NCBI RefSeq assembly: GCF_000001735.4 | Contig: NC_003075.7 | Coordinates: 3,659,001 to 3,723,000, forward strand | Direction: 5' to 3' | DNA: 64,000 bases | Origin: Arabidopsis thaliana | Lineage: Eukaryota > Streptophyta > Magnoliopsida > Brassicales > Brassicaceae | Part shown: positions 22,571-32,812 of the stretch, piece by piece | Position numbering within the stretch: the stretch's first letter is position 1 | How the letters are laid out: each line of letters opens with the position of its first letter | Program-made: the position numbers and the translations under genes | Notes under the pieces: model-generated | What the model saw: only the letters and a program-made list of their open reading frames with translations | Told to the model about the DNA's origin: nothing | The model's database searches: none

Positions 22571-23327
22571 TGTGAGAGTCGAAACTCGCACAATAGAATT
22601 TGTTTTAAGGGTTTCTTCAAAGAACGGATCTTTGTGAGATTCTCAAAGAACAACAGAATTCTCAATTACCGCGGACGGTGTTCTTGATTTTATTAATGAG
22701 AAAGTAATGATTTTATCGTACAAGTTTGATAGAATATGAGAAATAGGTGTTTTTACCTTCAAAGTCAGAGCGTTTTTGATAGCCTGAAGTTGAGAGCGTT
22801 TTTTGTGCCTCTCCCTTTGTTTGTTCTCTAAGTGCTTTTTTATAGGGTCCGAGAATATGACCTCTTGCGATATTCTCGGAAAATCCCTCTTTATCTTTAT
22901 CTCGTTGAAAGAGATTTGTCTTTGTCCTCCGAAGATTCTGGGATTTTTGTATCTGGTGATATCTTCGAAGATTATCGGCTAAGTCTTTCGAAGTTTTTCT
23001 GTCTAAAACGAGATCTTTCCGAGCCGTGATTAAGCTGGCCTCGGGTCATGATCGGGATGCTTGGTCTGCGGTACTTGAAGGCAAGCTCCCGAGGTGTTTT
23101 GGAGCCCGCCTCGGGATGATTTTCCAAGTCTTATCCCCGAGGCGTCCTAGGTCGGGTCGGGGATTACTTTATGGGACTGCCCCGAAGCGTTCTCGACATT
23201 ACCTCGGTATGGGTTCTTGACGAGAACTCCGAGGTGTTTTAGTCTGGTTCGGGATAATTCATCGATGGCTCCCGAGGCGGTGACTCATAGGTCGGCTCGC
23301 TATCCTGGATCAAATCCGACCCCAACA
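22571..23327 (-). repeat. T1 LTR, minus orientation
   Basis: 757 bp, reverse complement of 18557-19315 with few differences. It has a PPT on its start side (23328-23340) and a PBS on its end side (22553-22570), so it looks like an LTR between two tandem units or from a one-LTR form, not a normal terminal LTR. Confidence 0.9.
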
Positions 23328-23590
23328 GTTTGCCCCCCAGCTCAGTGATTCAGTAGAATGACGAGCTTCATGAATGGATTTCCCGAGCCGACTGTTCGCC
23401 TTCTAGTTTTTGTTGCTTCATCTTCTCGGACGGTCAAACTTCTGTTGCATGTCACCGACTATTTTTGAGGAGTGGAAACGTTTTTCGCTTGTTCCCGAGG
23501 ATCATGCGGATCTTTTTTCTTTTGCCGAGCCCACGCGCTTGAACGCATTTTGAATGTTTAATGCGGATCCGACGCGCCTTTGAAAAACTC

Positions 23591-23597
23591 TATATTT
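23591..23597 (+). promoter_or_regulatory. TATA-like box before the T1 antisense gene
   Basis: TATATTT in the context CTCTATATTTGCAGC, about 206 bp upstream of the ATG at 23803 and about 260 bp from the LTR edge. It is a candidate promoter driving transcription antisense to pol. Confidence 0.4.
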
Positions 23598-23802
23598 GCA
23601 GCGAGCCACTCCTTCATTACTCCATTTGAAGTTTTCGAAGAAAATAAACAAGGTTTGCTTCCTTCTCTCTGATCTTGATATTTCTATCGTTTTTTCTTTT
23701 CCGGCGAAGTCCCGTCGTTCTTCTTGTTATTTTTGATTTTGCCGGGATAGAAATTCTAGTTTGCCGGTTGTTTCCCTTCTCGTCCAACGTCCCGAGCCGA
23801 GA

Positions 23803-26307
23803 ATGAGTTCTTCGCAATCACCGTCGACCCTTGTCGATTCTAGCGATTCAAACCATTCAGACGATCTTCCTCCGATCTATAAACGGAGATCAGTTTGGTC
23901 TTCTGAAGATACTGTTTCTTCATCGAATTCCCCCAAGCAGACGACTCCCTTCACGGCTCGGGAAGACACCAACGCCGACATCGCTCGGGAGTTGGATTTA
24001 CCTGAGGATCCCGAGCTGCCTCTCGTTCGGAGGTCTTCTGCTCCTACGGTCGATGAAGCTGGGACATCCAATTGGCAAGATGCGTCCGAGCCCCTCATGC
24101 CGACGGTTAAGATCGAGGATTTTCTTTACTTCGGCCCGAATGAGACAGAGGATATCTTGCGTCTTAACGAGCAGAAGGCTTTCGAGAAAGCTGAGAAGAA
24201 GAGGAAAAAGAAGAAAAAGGCGGTAATGCCAAATCCTCCCGGTTCATCAATGTGTACCGAGCAATCTCTCTCGGATCTTAAGGCTCGATTTGGTCTTGGT
24301 GCTGTAACTTTGCGTGTTCCGAGCCCTAAAGAGCGAGCCGACAGTCCTCCTGCAGGTTTCTATACTCTGTACGAGGGATTCTTCTACAGCTGTTTCTTAT
24401 GGTTGCCGATCCCGAGATTGGTCTTGGAATATGTGACATCGTATCAGATCGCTCTTTCCCAGATCACGATGCGGTCTTTGAGACATCTGGTCGGGATTTT
24501 GATTCGAAGTTACGAGTCTGAGACGGAGATAACGCTGGCTCATATGAGAAATTTTCTCGAGATCCGGCGGGTGCCAAAATCCGAAGCGGACCGGTACTAC
24601 ATTTCCCCGCTAAGGGAAAGAAAATTATCGATGGGTTCCCGAGCAAAAGACGAGCCATATACCGATCACTTCTTCTTTGTAGCCATTGAAGATGCTATTC
24701 ATGAAGATCTCCTCGGGACTGTTCTGACGAGATGGGGAATTTTGGGTAGTTGTAGTTAGAAATTTATTAGTACCCGAGGTGATGTTAATTTCGTTCTCTA
24801 ATTGCAGTTTTCCTTTTGCAGAACGCACTCTCAAGTTTCTCGAGCCGATTCCAGACGATTTTCTTTCGGCTTTTCACGCGTTGTCGGCTCGAAGGTGCGA
24901 TTGGCTGAAACATTTTTCTAGGGAGCGAGTTGAGCGTGCGTTCGTCTTCTTCACGGTGTTTCTTGTCCCACTAGTTCGGAGTCAATTTTTCGTGGACATG
25001 CAATCGACGAAACTTACTTTGCGGGAGGTCTATGCCAAGAAGAAAGAGGACAAGGAGAGGCGATTGGCGGAAAAGAGTCGCCTTGTTAATACGGGATTGA
25101 TATCGCCGCGGGCCGATCCTGAGGCGACCCAAGATGGGAATTTTATTTCCGATGCTATCGCGCCGCAGACTGCTCCCGAGGCGTCTCGAGATGGGGTCAA
25201 TCCCGATACTGCCGGGCCGGTTGACGTGACGACCGCTGAGGCTCAGGGAGCCGAGCCATCCGCTGCTGCGCCCGAGGCAGTTGTGGCGTTGCCTGCGAGT
25301 GACAAAGCGGCAGGTAAGCGCATTCGGGTTGACGATGAGTCGTCAAAGAAGAAGAAGAAGAAGAAGAAGGCATCTGGTTTCGAGGCGGAGAAAATACTCC
25401 CCATCTTTGAAGATCGTACTGCCTCGGCTAATCTGCTCGGGGGATGTGTTGGTCCCTTGCTTCCTCCTCCAGATACTCTTCTGGAATCTCGGAAGTATGC
25501 CGAGACTTCATCTCATTTTCTGCGGGTAAGAGTTCTGTTGCTTATAACCTATCTTGGTGTTATCATTATAAAGCTAACTTTTCTCTTTTCCAGGCTGTTG
25601 CTTCGATGAACCGGATGGTACATTCGTATGATTCGGCTATGCGAAGCAACATGGAGGTGGCTGGTAAATTAGCCGAGGCGGAGTCTCGGATTCAGGCCAT
25701 CGAGCGAGAGAAGAACGAGGCACTCTCCGAAGCTGCTGCAGCGAAGCTGGAAAAGGAAGAGATCGAGAGGACGGCCCATGTGAATAAGGAGAACGCCATT
25801 AAGATGGCCGAGCAGAATCTCAAGGCGGACTCTGAGATCGTCCGTCTTAAGCGGATGTTATCCGAGGAGAGGGGACTTCGTGACAGCGACGTGGCTCGAG
25901 CCGTCCAGACGACGAGGCGGGAGGTCTCCGAGACCTTTATTGCCCAAATGAAGACCGCCGAGCACAAAGTGTCGCTCCTTGATGAGGTCAATGACCGATT
26001 CATGTACTTGTCTCAGGCGCAAGCCAACGCGCAGCTGATCGAGGCCCTCGAAGGTGGCAGAGTTCTGGAGAGTGAGAAGGAGCAAGTTGATGAGTGGTTA
26101 AAAGATTTCGCTGATGCTGAGGTAAATCTTAATCGTTTCATGGCTGAGCTGAAAGACGACCTCAAAGCTCCAGCTCCCGAGCCCGCTCCTCTGAGTCCGG
26201 GTGGTCACAGATCGGTCGAGTCATTGGCCGATGAGGCGGGAATTACGGATCAAGCCGGATCTCTCCTCCCTGCAAAGGATAACCGACCATCCGAAGATCT
26301 CGACTAG
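23803..26307 (+). CDS. T1 antisense gene, 'putative gypsy-type transposon' family, two introns
   Basis: Exons 23803-24745, 24822-25525 and 25594-26307, with introns G|GTAGTT...TTGCAG and CGG|GTAAGA...TTCCAG. Phases agree, giving 2361 nt and 786 residues with no internal stop. Residues 1-150 are acidic and Ser-rich and end in a Lys-rich block (EKKRKKKKK). Residues about 150-350 (FYTLYEGFFYSCFLWLPIP..., RYYISPLRERK...) resemble the domain annotated as Transposase_28 (PF04195), which despite its name has no known transposase activity. Then come a second Lys-run (KKKKKKK, a possible nuclear signal) and a long C-terminal coiled coil (about residues 550-730, Glu/Ala/Lys-rich). It lies between the PPT/LTR and integrase, on the strand opposite to pol, as in other Tat-type elements. 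Function unknown. The second intron is only 68 bp, so splicing is inferred. Confidence 0.78.
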
Positions 26308-26896
26308 GGATCCGAGGCGGTTTTTTGTTTTTCTTCTCTTTCTGCTCGGTTATAATACTTATGCCTGGATAGCTTTATCCGTTATGTAGAACCCGCCTGG
26401 ATGGCTTTATCCAGTTTAAGTCATTTTTTGAAACACAAAAATTATGGTTTATTAATTCTGAATTGTTTTTAAAAAAAATGTATAGAGTGAGTCTCTCGGT
26501 TGCGACCCGATCGTATTCACTCCTTGACCAGCGTTTAGAAACGAGCTGGGGCACCGGTGTTAAGTATAACCGGGTTTCAGAAGATAGAATTCATAGCCTG
26601 CTCGGAAAAACATTCGAGCAGATTCTTATCTTGAATATTTATATTGTGCGCTGTAACCGAAGCGGTGTAATAGATACTCCGAGCCGTCGCTCATTGTATT
26701 AGATGAGTAAAAAGTTGAATTTTTTATTTGTTTCGGTTCGGAAACCTATAAGATAATAAAATGGGAGTATGAATATACGGACCCACTCCCCCCTTTTTTA
26801 ATGGGGGGGGTAGCTGAACTCGTCCGAAGACGAGCTGCCTACGTACCCTTTTCAGGGATCAAGCCACCTCGTAGTTCAAATTTAGTCACCTTGGAT
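26308..26896. other. Region between T1 antisense gene and pol end
   Basis: 589 bp between two convergent reading frames. It holds the 3' end of the antisense transcript and a G-run (GGGGGGGG near 26804-26811). No gene seen; the ORF at 26463-26702 shows no family features. Confidence 0.5.
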
Positions 26897-29800
26897 TTAG
26901 TTGTAGTATTTCCTTAGGTGCATTGCGTTCCATGATTTTGGAACGGCTTTACCGTTTAAGTCAGCGAGCTCATATACCTCGGGTCGGATGACTGTAGAAA
27001 TTAAGTATGGTCCTTCCCAGTTCGTCCCGAGTTTTCCAGCGTTCGGTTCGGCAGTGTTCTGGAAAACTTTTCAGAGGACCCGATCTCCTTCGTGGAATCT
27101 TCGTTGCCGAACATTTGAATTGTAATGACGAGCCGTTTCATTCTGGTAATTTTGTATTCGAACCAGGGCCGAATCTCTTCGTTCGTCAATCAGATCGAGT
27201 TCGTCGAGGAGCCTTTGAGAGTTATCAGGAGTGTTCTCGGGGGATAGGCTTCGTCGTAGGCTTGGAACTATCATCTCGGCCGGAATTATGCATTCTGTCT
27301 CGTATACTAAGGCGAAAGGGGTTTCTCCTGTGGCTCGGCGAGGAGTTGTCCGATGCGACCAAAGCACGCCTTCGAGTTCGTCGGACCACGAGCCCTTTTT
27401 AGCATCGAGCCGTTTCTTTAAGCCATCGAGGATCGTTTTGTTTGCGGCCTCGGCTTGGCCGTTCCCTTGGGGATATCGTGGCGTTGATTTGCTAAGTCGA
27501 ATTCCCCATTTATCACAAAAGCCTTGGAAACGGGTCGATATAAACTGCGAGCCGTTATCCGTAACAATCTCATACGGTATTCCGTGGCGACATAAGATAT
27601 GTTTCCACACGAAGTTATCGACTTGAGCGTCCTTTATGCTGGCGTAAGATTCGGCTTCTATCCATTTAGAGAAATAGTCGGTTAGAACGAGGACTAACTT
27701 TTTTTGCTTCGAGGGATGCATAGGTCCGATTATATCCATTGACCATCGCATGAAGGGATATGGCGAGGAGATTGATGACAAGAGCCCGGCTGGTTGATGG
27801 ATTGTCGGCGCATGCCTTTGACATTTTTCACATCGTTTTGAAATTTTTTCGCAATCCTTGACCATCGTTGGCCAGAAGAATCCGTGGCGTTTTATTTTGA
27901 CGGCTAAAGCCCTTCCCCCAGAGTGGTTTCCGCACGAACCGCCGTGAATTTCCTTCATGATCTTGCAAGTCGCTTCTCCTTCTGCGCAGGTCAGCAATGG
28001 TCCGGATAATCGCCACTTGTAAAGTTTTTTCCCTATTAAGACGAAACGTGCAGCCTGAGCTTTGAGTTTACGAGCCCTCCATTTATCCGAGGGCAATTTC
28101 CCTTCGGATATATAGCTTATGATGGGTGCCATCCACTTTGGGCTGCATTCGTTCGGGTCATCTTGATCCGTGCTGATTTGTATCGGGAGGACGTGGTCTT
28201 CTTCGCCGAGCTCAATACTTGGTTTTTCAATGAATTCCACTGGGATGATTCTTCTCAGGTTCGGGTCGGAGGTTGAGGCCAGAGCAACTAGGGCGTCGGC
28301 CGATGAATTTTCTCCTCTTGGAATCCTTGTTATCTTGAATTCGTCAAAATATTTTGCTAACTTTTGAACATGAATCAGGTAGGCTTCCATTTTTTCGTCC
28401 CGAGCTGTATATTCCCCGTTGAATTGATTTGCGACGAGCTGGGAATCGCAAAAAGCGTGGATTTTTTCAATCTTTAACCCCCGAGCTAGATTAAGTCCGG
28501 CAACAAGTGCTTCGTACTCGACCACATTATTGGTAGCTTCGAAGTTTAACCTGAATGACTGCTCGAGGATTTCACCCGTTGGCGAGGTGAGGCGGATGCC
28601 TACACCCGAGCCTTGTTTTGATGACGAGCCGTCTACATGTAGGAGCCAAGTTGTGTCGAGTGGGTTTTCCCGAGCTTCTTTGGTGGGCAATTCGACGATA
28701 AAATCAGCTAGGACTTGCGATTTTGCGCATGTTTTGTTCCGATATTCGATGTCGTATTCACTGAGCTCGATTGCCCACTTAGCTAGACGTCCTGATTGGC
28801 TTTGACTGTGTAAGATGGCGCGGAGTGGGATGGATCCCATTACTACGATGGAATGGGATAGAAAATAGGGTCGTAGCTTCCGAGCCGATATTACGACCGC
28901 TAAAGCAAGTTTCTCCATTTGTGGATAGCGAGATTCCGCGCCGGTGAAAGTCTGTGAGACGTAGAAAATCGGCTTCTGTTCGCCTCTGTCTTCTCGGACT
29001 AGCACTCCGCTGACTGCAGTATCTGATACGGCAATATACAAATATAATGGCTCTCCGATTACGGGTTTGGCGAGGATGGGTGGTGTTGCTAGGTACTTCT
29101 TGAGTTCTTGAAAAGCTTCTTCACATCGGATTGTCCACTCGAACTTTTTGTTTCCCCGTAGCACATCGTAAAAGGCTAAGCATTTGTCTGTTGATCGAGA
29201 GATGAAACGGTTGAGGGCCGCAACTCTTCCGGTTAAACGCTGCACCTCTCGCTTGTTTTGAGGCGATGCCATTCCCAAAAATGCCTCGATTTGCTTTGGA
29301 TTCGCCTCGATGCCGCGGTGGGTGACCAGGTACCCGAGGAACTCGCCGGATCTTACTCCGAAGCGACACTTTGTGGGGTTGAGTTTGACGTTGTATAAGT
29401 TTAGTTGTTTGAAACATTCGCGCAGGTGGGCTATGTGGTCTTTCTCTTCCATGGATTTTACCAACATGTCGTCGATGTAGACTTCCATCGTCTTCCCGAT
29501 CTATAAGGCGAAAATTTTGTTAACGAAGCGTTGATAGGTCGCCCCGGCGTTCTTGAGTCCAAAGGGCATCACTCGATAGCAAAAAATTCCTTGCTCTGTG
29601 TAAAAAGCGGTTTTTTCTTGATCTTCGGGGTTCATCATGATCTGGTTGTAACCAGCAAAAGCATCCATGAACGACAGTAGCTTGTTTCCAGAAGTTGATT
29701 CTATGAGGTGATCGATGTGTGGTAATGGGAAACTGTCTACGCAGACTCTCCATTTGCCGTTTTTCTTTTTTACCACGACTGGGTTTGCGATCCAGTCGGG

Positions 29801-30154
29801 GTACTTCGCCTTGGTGATGGATCCGATCTTCAATAATTTTTCTACCTCGGCCTTTACGGCTTCTGCTCGTTCCCGACCCAATTTTCTCCTCTTCTGCTTG
29901 ATGGGTTTAAAAGTTGGATCGATGTTGAGCTCGTGTGATACGATGTTAACACTTACTCCGGGCAAATCCTCTGGGGACCAGGCGAAAGTATTGACGTTCT
30001 CTTTGAGGAAAGCGGTGAGTTCAGCTGTTAGTTCTTCTCCTAGATCTCCGCCGATTTCTACGCATCGCTCGGGCTTTGCATCGTCAAGGCAAATTGAGAT
30101 GACCGGATCGGGAGTTGGTATCGTAGATTCCCGAGCTTCTTCGATCTTTAATTG
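26897..30154 (-). pseudogene. T1 pol, minus copy: RT, RNase H, integrase
   Basis: One frame from just after the UAG (30155-30157) to a TAA at 26897, with two nonsense codons: TAG at 29501 (CAG in the plus copy) and TGA at 27071 (in GDRVL*KVFQ, where CGA is expected). RT lacks 33 bp, so the DFTDLNKACPK block is gone; YIDDMLVKS is present at about 29480. RNase H follows (WLLHVDGSSSKQGSG, VEYEALVAGL, FCDSQLVANQ). Integrase has CEKCQRHAP, WSMDIIGP, IVTDNGSQF and GQAEAANK, the DDE residues, and ends HLRKYYN. No frameshift is seen, so decay is by point changes and in-frame deletion only. Confidence 0.88.
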
Positions 30155-30157
30155 CTA
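30149..30157 (-). promoter_or_regulatory. Leaky-stop context TAG-CAA-TTA, T1 minus copy
   Basis: Minus-strand TAGCAATTA at the end of gag-protease (GAG CAG TTA TAG CAA TTA AAG). The frame is open on both sides, so readthrough would give a gag-protease-pol protein of about 1880 codons if the private nonsense codons were absent. Confidence 0.8.
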
Positions 30158-32542
30158 TAACTGCTCGGAGATCGACTTTTCTTCGGCTCGGCCAAGTTTG
30201 GCCTTCTTATGATTCGCGTCGGCCGTCGATTCAGTGACGGGGTTCCTAAGCTTGTTCGCTGCCATGAAGCAAATGCGAGCATTTTTCTGGTTTCCCCAGA
30301 TGGTTTTCACGCCGTCGTTTGTGGGAAATTTTAGGCATAGGTGATACGTCGAGGCGACAACTCGGAACTGATTTAGCCATGGGGTGCCGATAATCGCATT
30401 GTACACGGTTGGTTGGTCGGTAATAGAAAAATCGACGATTTTTGTTACTCCTTTGGCTCGGACTGGTAGTTTGATGGTTCCGAGAGTCATAGTGGTTTCA
30501 CCTGAGAACCCGAGCACAGGTCGTGGAGTTGGCACGATTTGCGTCATATCGATCTTCATTTCTCGCAGAGTTGTAAGGAAAATGATGTCCAGTGTGCTTC
30601 CCGTGTCGACTAGGACTCGTTCGACGTTGAAATCACCGATGGTTAATGTAATGACTAAGGGATCGTTGTGTGGACGGTCTAAACCGTTGGTATCGCTTTC
30701 GTGAAAGGTTACTTCGTCATTTGGTCCATTAAATGGCCGCGTCCAATTACGATTCGCGTCGGCTTTCCTTTGATATGCCTTGATTGATGCTGCCGTATCT
30801 TGACAGAAAGCTGAATCCCCTAAAATTGTGAAGATCCTTCCCCGAGCAGCTTCTGGTTCATCGTCGTCTGTTTCGCGATTACCCCGGCCTCTTTTAGGTC
30901 CTTCGGGGTTCGCCGCGGGGGCGGTCTGCTCGGGATTGGCCACAGCGTTGACCTGCTCGGTTTTACCCTTTTCTGCCTCTAAGTCCTCGATGGTCAAGCC
31001 TCCACCAATTTCTCTGGCCAGGAATTTTGCTGATCTCGCTCCGAGGCTACGACATCTGGACGTGTGATGGCCGTAACTCTTGTGCAACTCGCAATATTCT
31101 TGCTCTTTCCCTGCGGGTTGATCCTTTGTCCATGTGTAGGATTCTCGACCGCGTCCTCGTCCGCGGCCTCGCCCTCGGCCTCGGGTGGCTTCGCCTCGGG
31201 GTGTATCGACCTTGTAATTATGGGCTCCGGAGAAATTTCGTCCTTCATGGTGAACGAACGTACCACCTTGGGCGCCTTTCTTGTGGTTCGGAGCGCCGGT
31301 CTGAGGTTTATCGCTGCGAGGCGTTTGCTTGGTCGGTTCGTGTCTTCTAGCTAGTAGCTCCATCTCTTCTTCATGGGATACGTAATCCGAGGCTCGGTGC
31401 AGGGCTTCTCGGATTGTCGGTGGTTTGGACAAGTTTAGTTCCTTTCAAAATTCGGATTTATACCACAGTGCTTTCTTCAGAGCCGAAAGAGCCGCCACAT
31501 CATTGATTCCTTCTACTTTGGCTAGGGTGGATCGGAATTTTGCGAGGAAATCTCGAAGTGGCTCATTAGGCTGCTGAGATAGTGACCATAGATCGGCGTC
31601 TGATGTGCCGGGATCGATTAGCACCGAATATTGCTTTAGGAAAAGAGTCGATAGCTCCTGAAAACTATCCACAGAATTTCCTTCGAGTCTCGAGAACCAG
31701 TCCAGGGCTGGCCCTTTCAAGTGCTCGACGAACAGGTGACAGAGACCAGCGTCTCTTTCTTCTGGTCTGAATTTGGCTCGGGCCACAGAGATGATAAACG
31801 ACTTTAAATGCCCTTTCGGATCGGAAGACCCGTTGAAATACTCGATTCTTAGTTTCCCTGGATCCGAGATTATCGCATTGGAGATCTTGTGCGTGAACGG
31901 CGTGTTGTGGGATTCTTCCAGAATGTGGTCGATGTTCGGTGCCGAGGAAACTGCGTTATGCATTTGGGATCTTACGAGCTTCATCATGTTTTCCGCCTTG
32001 GCTAGGGATAGTTTGATGGAGCTTATTTCCTGCTCTCTGGCGTATTCTTCAGCCCATCTAACGTTCTCCTCGGAATCTTCATTATCCGAAGCGTCGATAT
32101 GATCGGCTTCGGTAATCTCTGCTCGGAGAGGACGGAGTTGTGGTTCGTTTCGATCTGCTTCCCGATTTCCCGAAATTGCCGGCTCGGTTCGGTCCCGTCC
32201 GATTTCCGGTGCCGTTCTGCGGACGGGTCTTGTGGTATTGCCAGGTGTTTGGAATACGAGCCGTGTGGGATTGAGATCCGCTGCCGCCCGTCGATCGTGA
32301 ATGTGCCTCGCGCCGAAACGGGTAGTCCTGATTTGTCCTTGAGAGGTTGCTGCTTCGAGTTGCTGTGCTAAGGACCGATTTGCTTGTTCTTGATCGTTTA
32401 CCTTCTGTTGAAGTTGAGCCATCATACTCCTCAGTTCTGCTAGGGTCGCGGGAGCGGCGGCTTCAGGAGCATCTGTCTGGATTGGAGGGATTGGGTTCCC
32501 CTCTGTATCAACTACGCTACTGGAGACTTGATTGTTGACCAT
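30155..32542 (-). pseudogene. T1 gag-protease, minus copy
   Basis: One frame of 796 codons from ATG 32542 to the shared UAG at 30155, with a single private TGA at 31445-31447 (LWYKSEF*KELN; CGA in the plus copy). The gag core GHLKSFIISVARAKF...HLKGPALDWFSRLEG is intact, as are the Arg/Gly-rich linker GRGRGRGRGR, the knuckle CELHKSYGHHTSRC and the aspartic protease active site VLVDTGSTLD. Three bases are missing relative to the plus copy in the SLGARSAKF segment. Confidence 0.88.
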
Positions 32543-32585
32543 TGTGAATTGGGTGATTGGTTCCGTGTTCCGGGTGTTAGAGAAA

Positions 32586-32690
32586 CACCCATTTGGATTG
32601 ACAACCTTCAGTACTACAACGACATGATAGTGCCTTAGGTTTAATTGATCTTAAAAACCTATTATCAATTTGGCGCCATTGCCAATTGGG
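32586..32690 (+). repeat. 5' LTR of element C, right end, and PBS
   Basis: 32586-32667 match the last 82 bp of the 3' LTR (44779-44860) and end ATTATCA. Then AATT and TGGCGCCATTGCC (from 32671), a typical Athila primer-binding site complementary to a tRNA 3' end. Confidence 0.88.
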
Positions 32691-32812
32691 TGTTTGTTTG
32701 TTACATTTGAGATTTCAGACTTGCTTAGATCAAGTTCTTTTTCAATTTTCTTTTCGGTTACTAACTGTTGGTTTTTCTTGTTGTCGTCTTGATCCAGGTA
32801 CACCTCTGCTGT

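Larger units (their letters stand above)
22553..32585 (-). mobile_element. T1 element, minus copy (Tat-type Ty3/gypsy)
   Basis: Minus-strand order: leader and gag (from 32585), protease, RT, RNase H, integrase (to 26897), antisense gene (23803-26307, plus strand), PPT (23340-23328, CTGGGGGGCAAAC), LTR (23327-22571), then an 18-bp PBS stub (22570-22553). The 5' LTR is missing: at 32585 the leader is cut and the C LTR resumes. The Tat lineage is inferred from RT/integrase type, the TGGCGC-type PBS and the extra antisense ORF beyond integrase. Confidence 0.85.
29428..32585 (-). repeat. Inverted-repeat arm 2
   Basis: 3158 bp, reverse complement of 19344-22552 apart from the listed indels. The loop between the arms is about 6.9 kb, and it also contains the inverted LTR partner (22571-23327 against 18557-19315). 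Confidence 0.88.

Noticed and set aside
23803..26307. Calling the T1 antisense gene a transposase
   Set aside because: The family label 'Transposase_28' is historical; no DDE or other catalytic motif is visible and the gene sits inside an LTR element.
32586..32590. T1 target-site duplication
   Set aside because: The right side lost the T1 5' LTR and 5 bp of the C LTR, so no duplication can be read.
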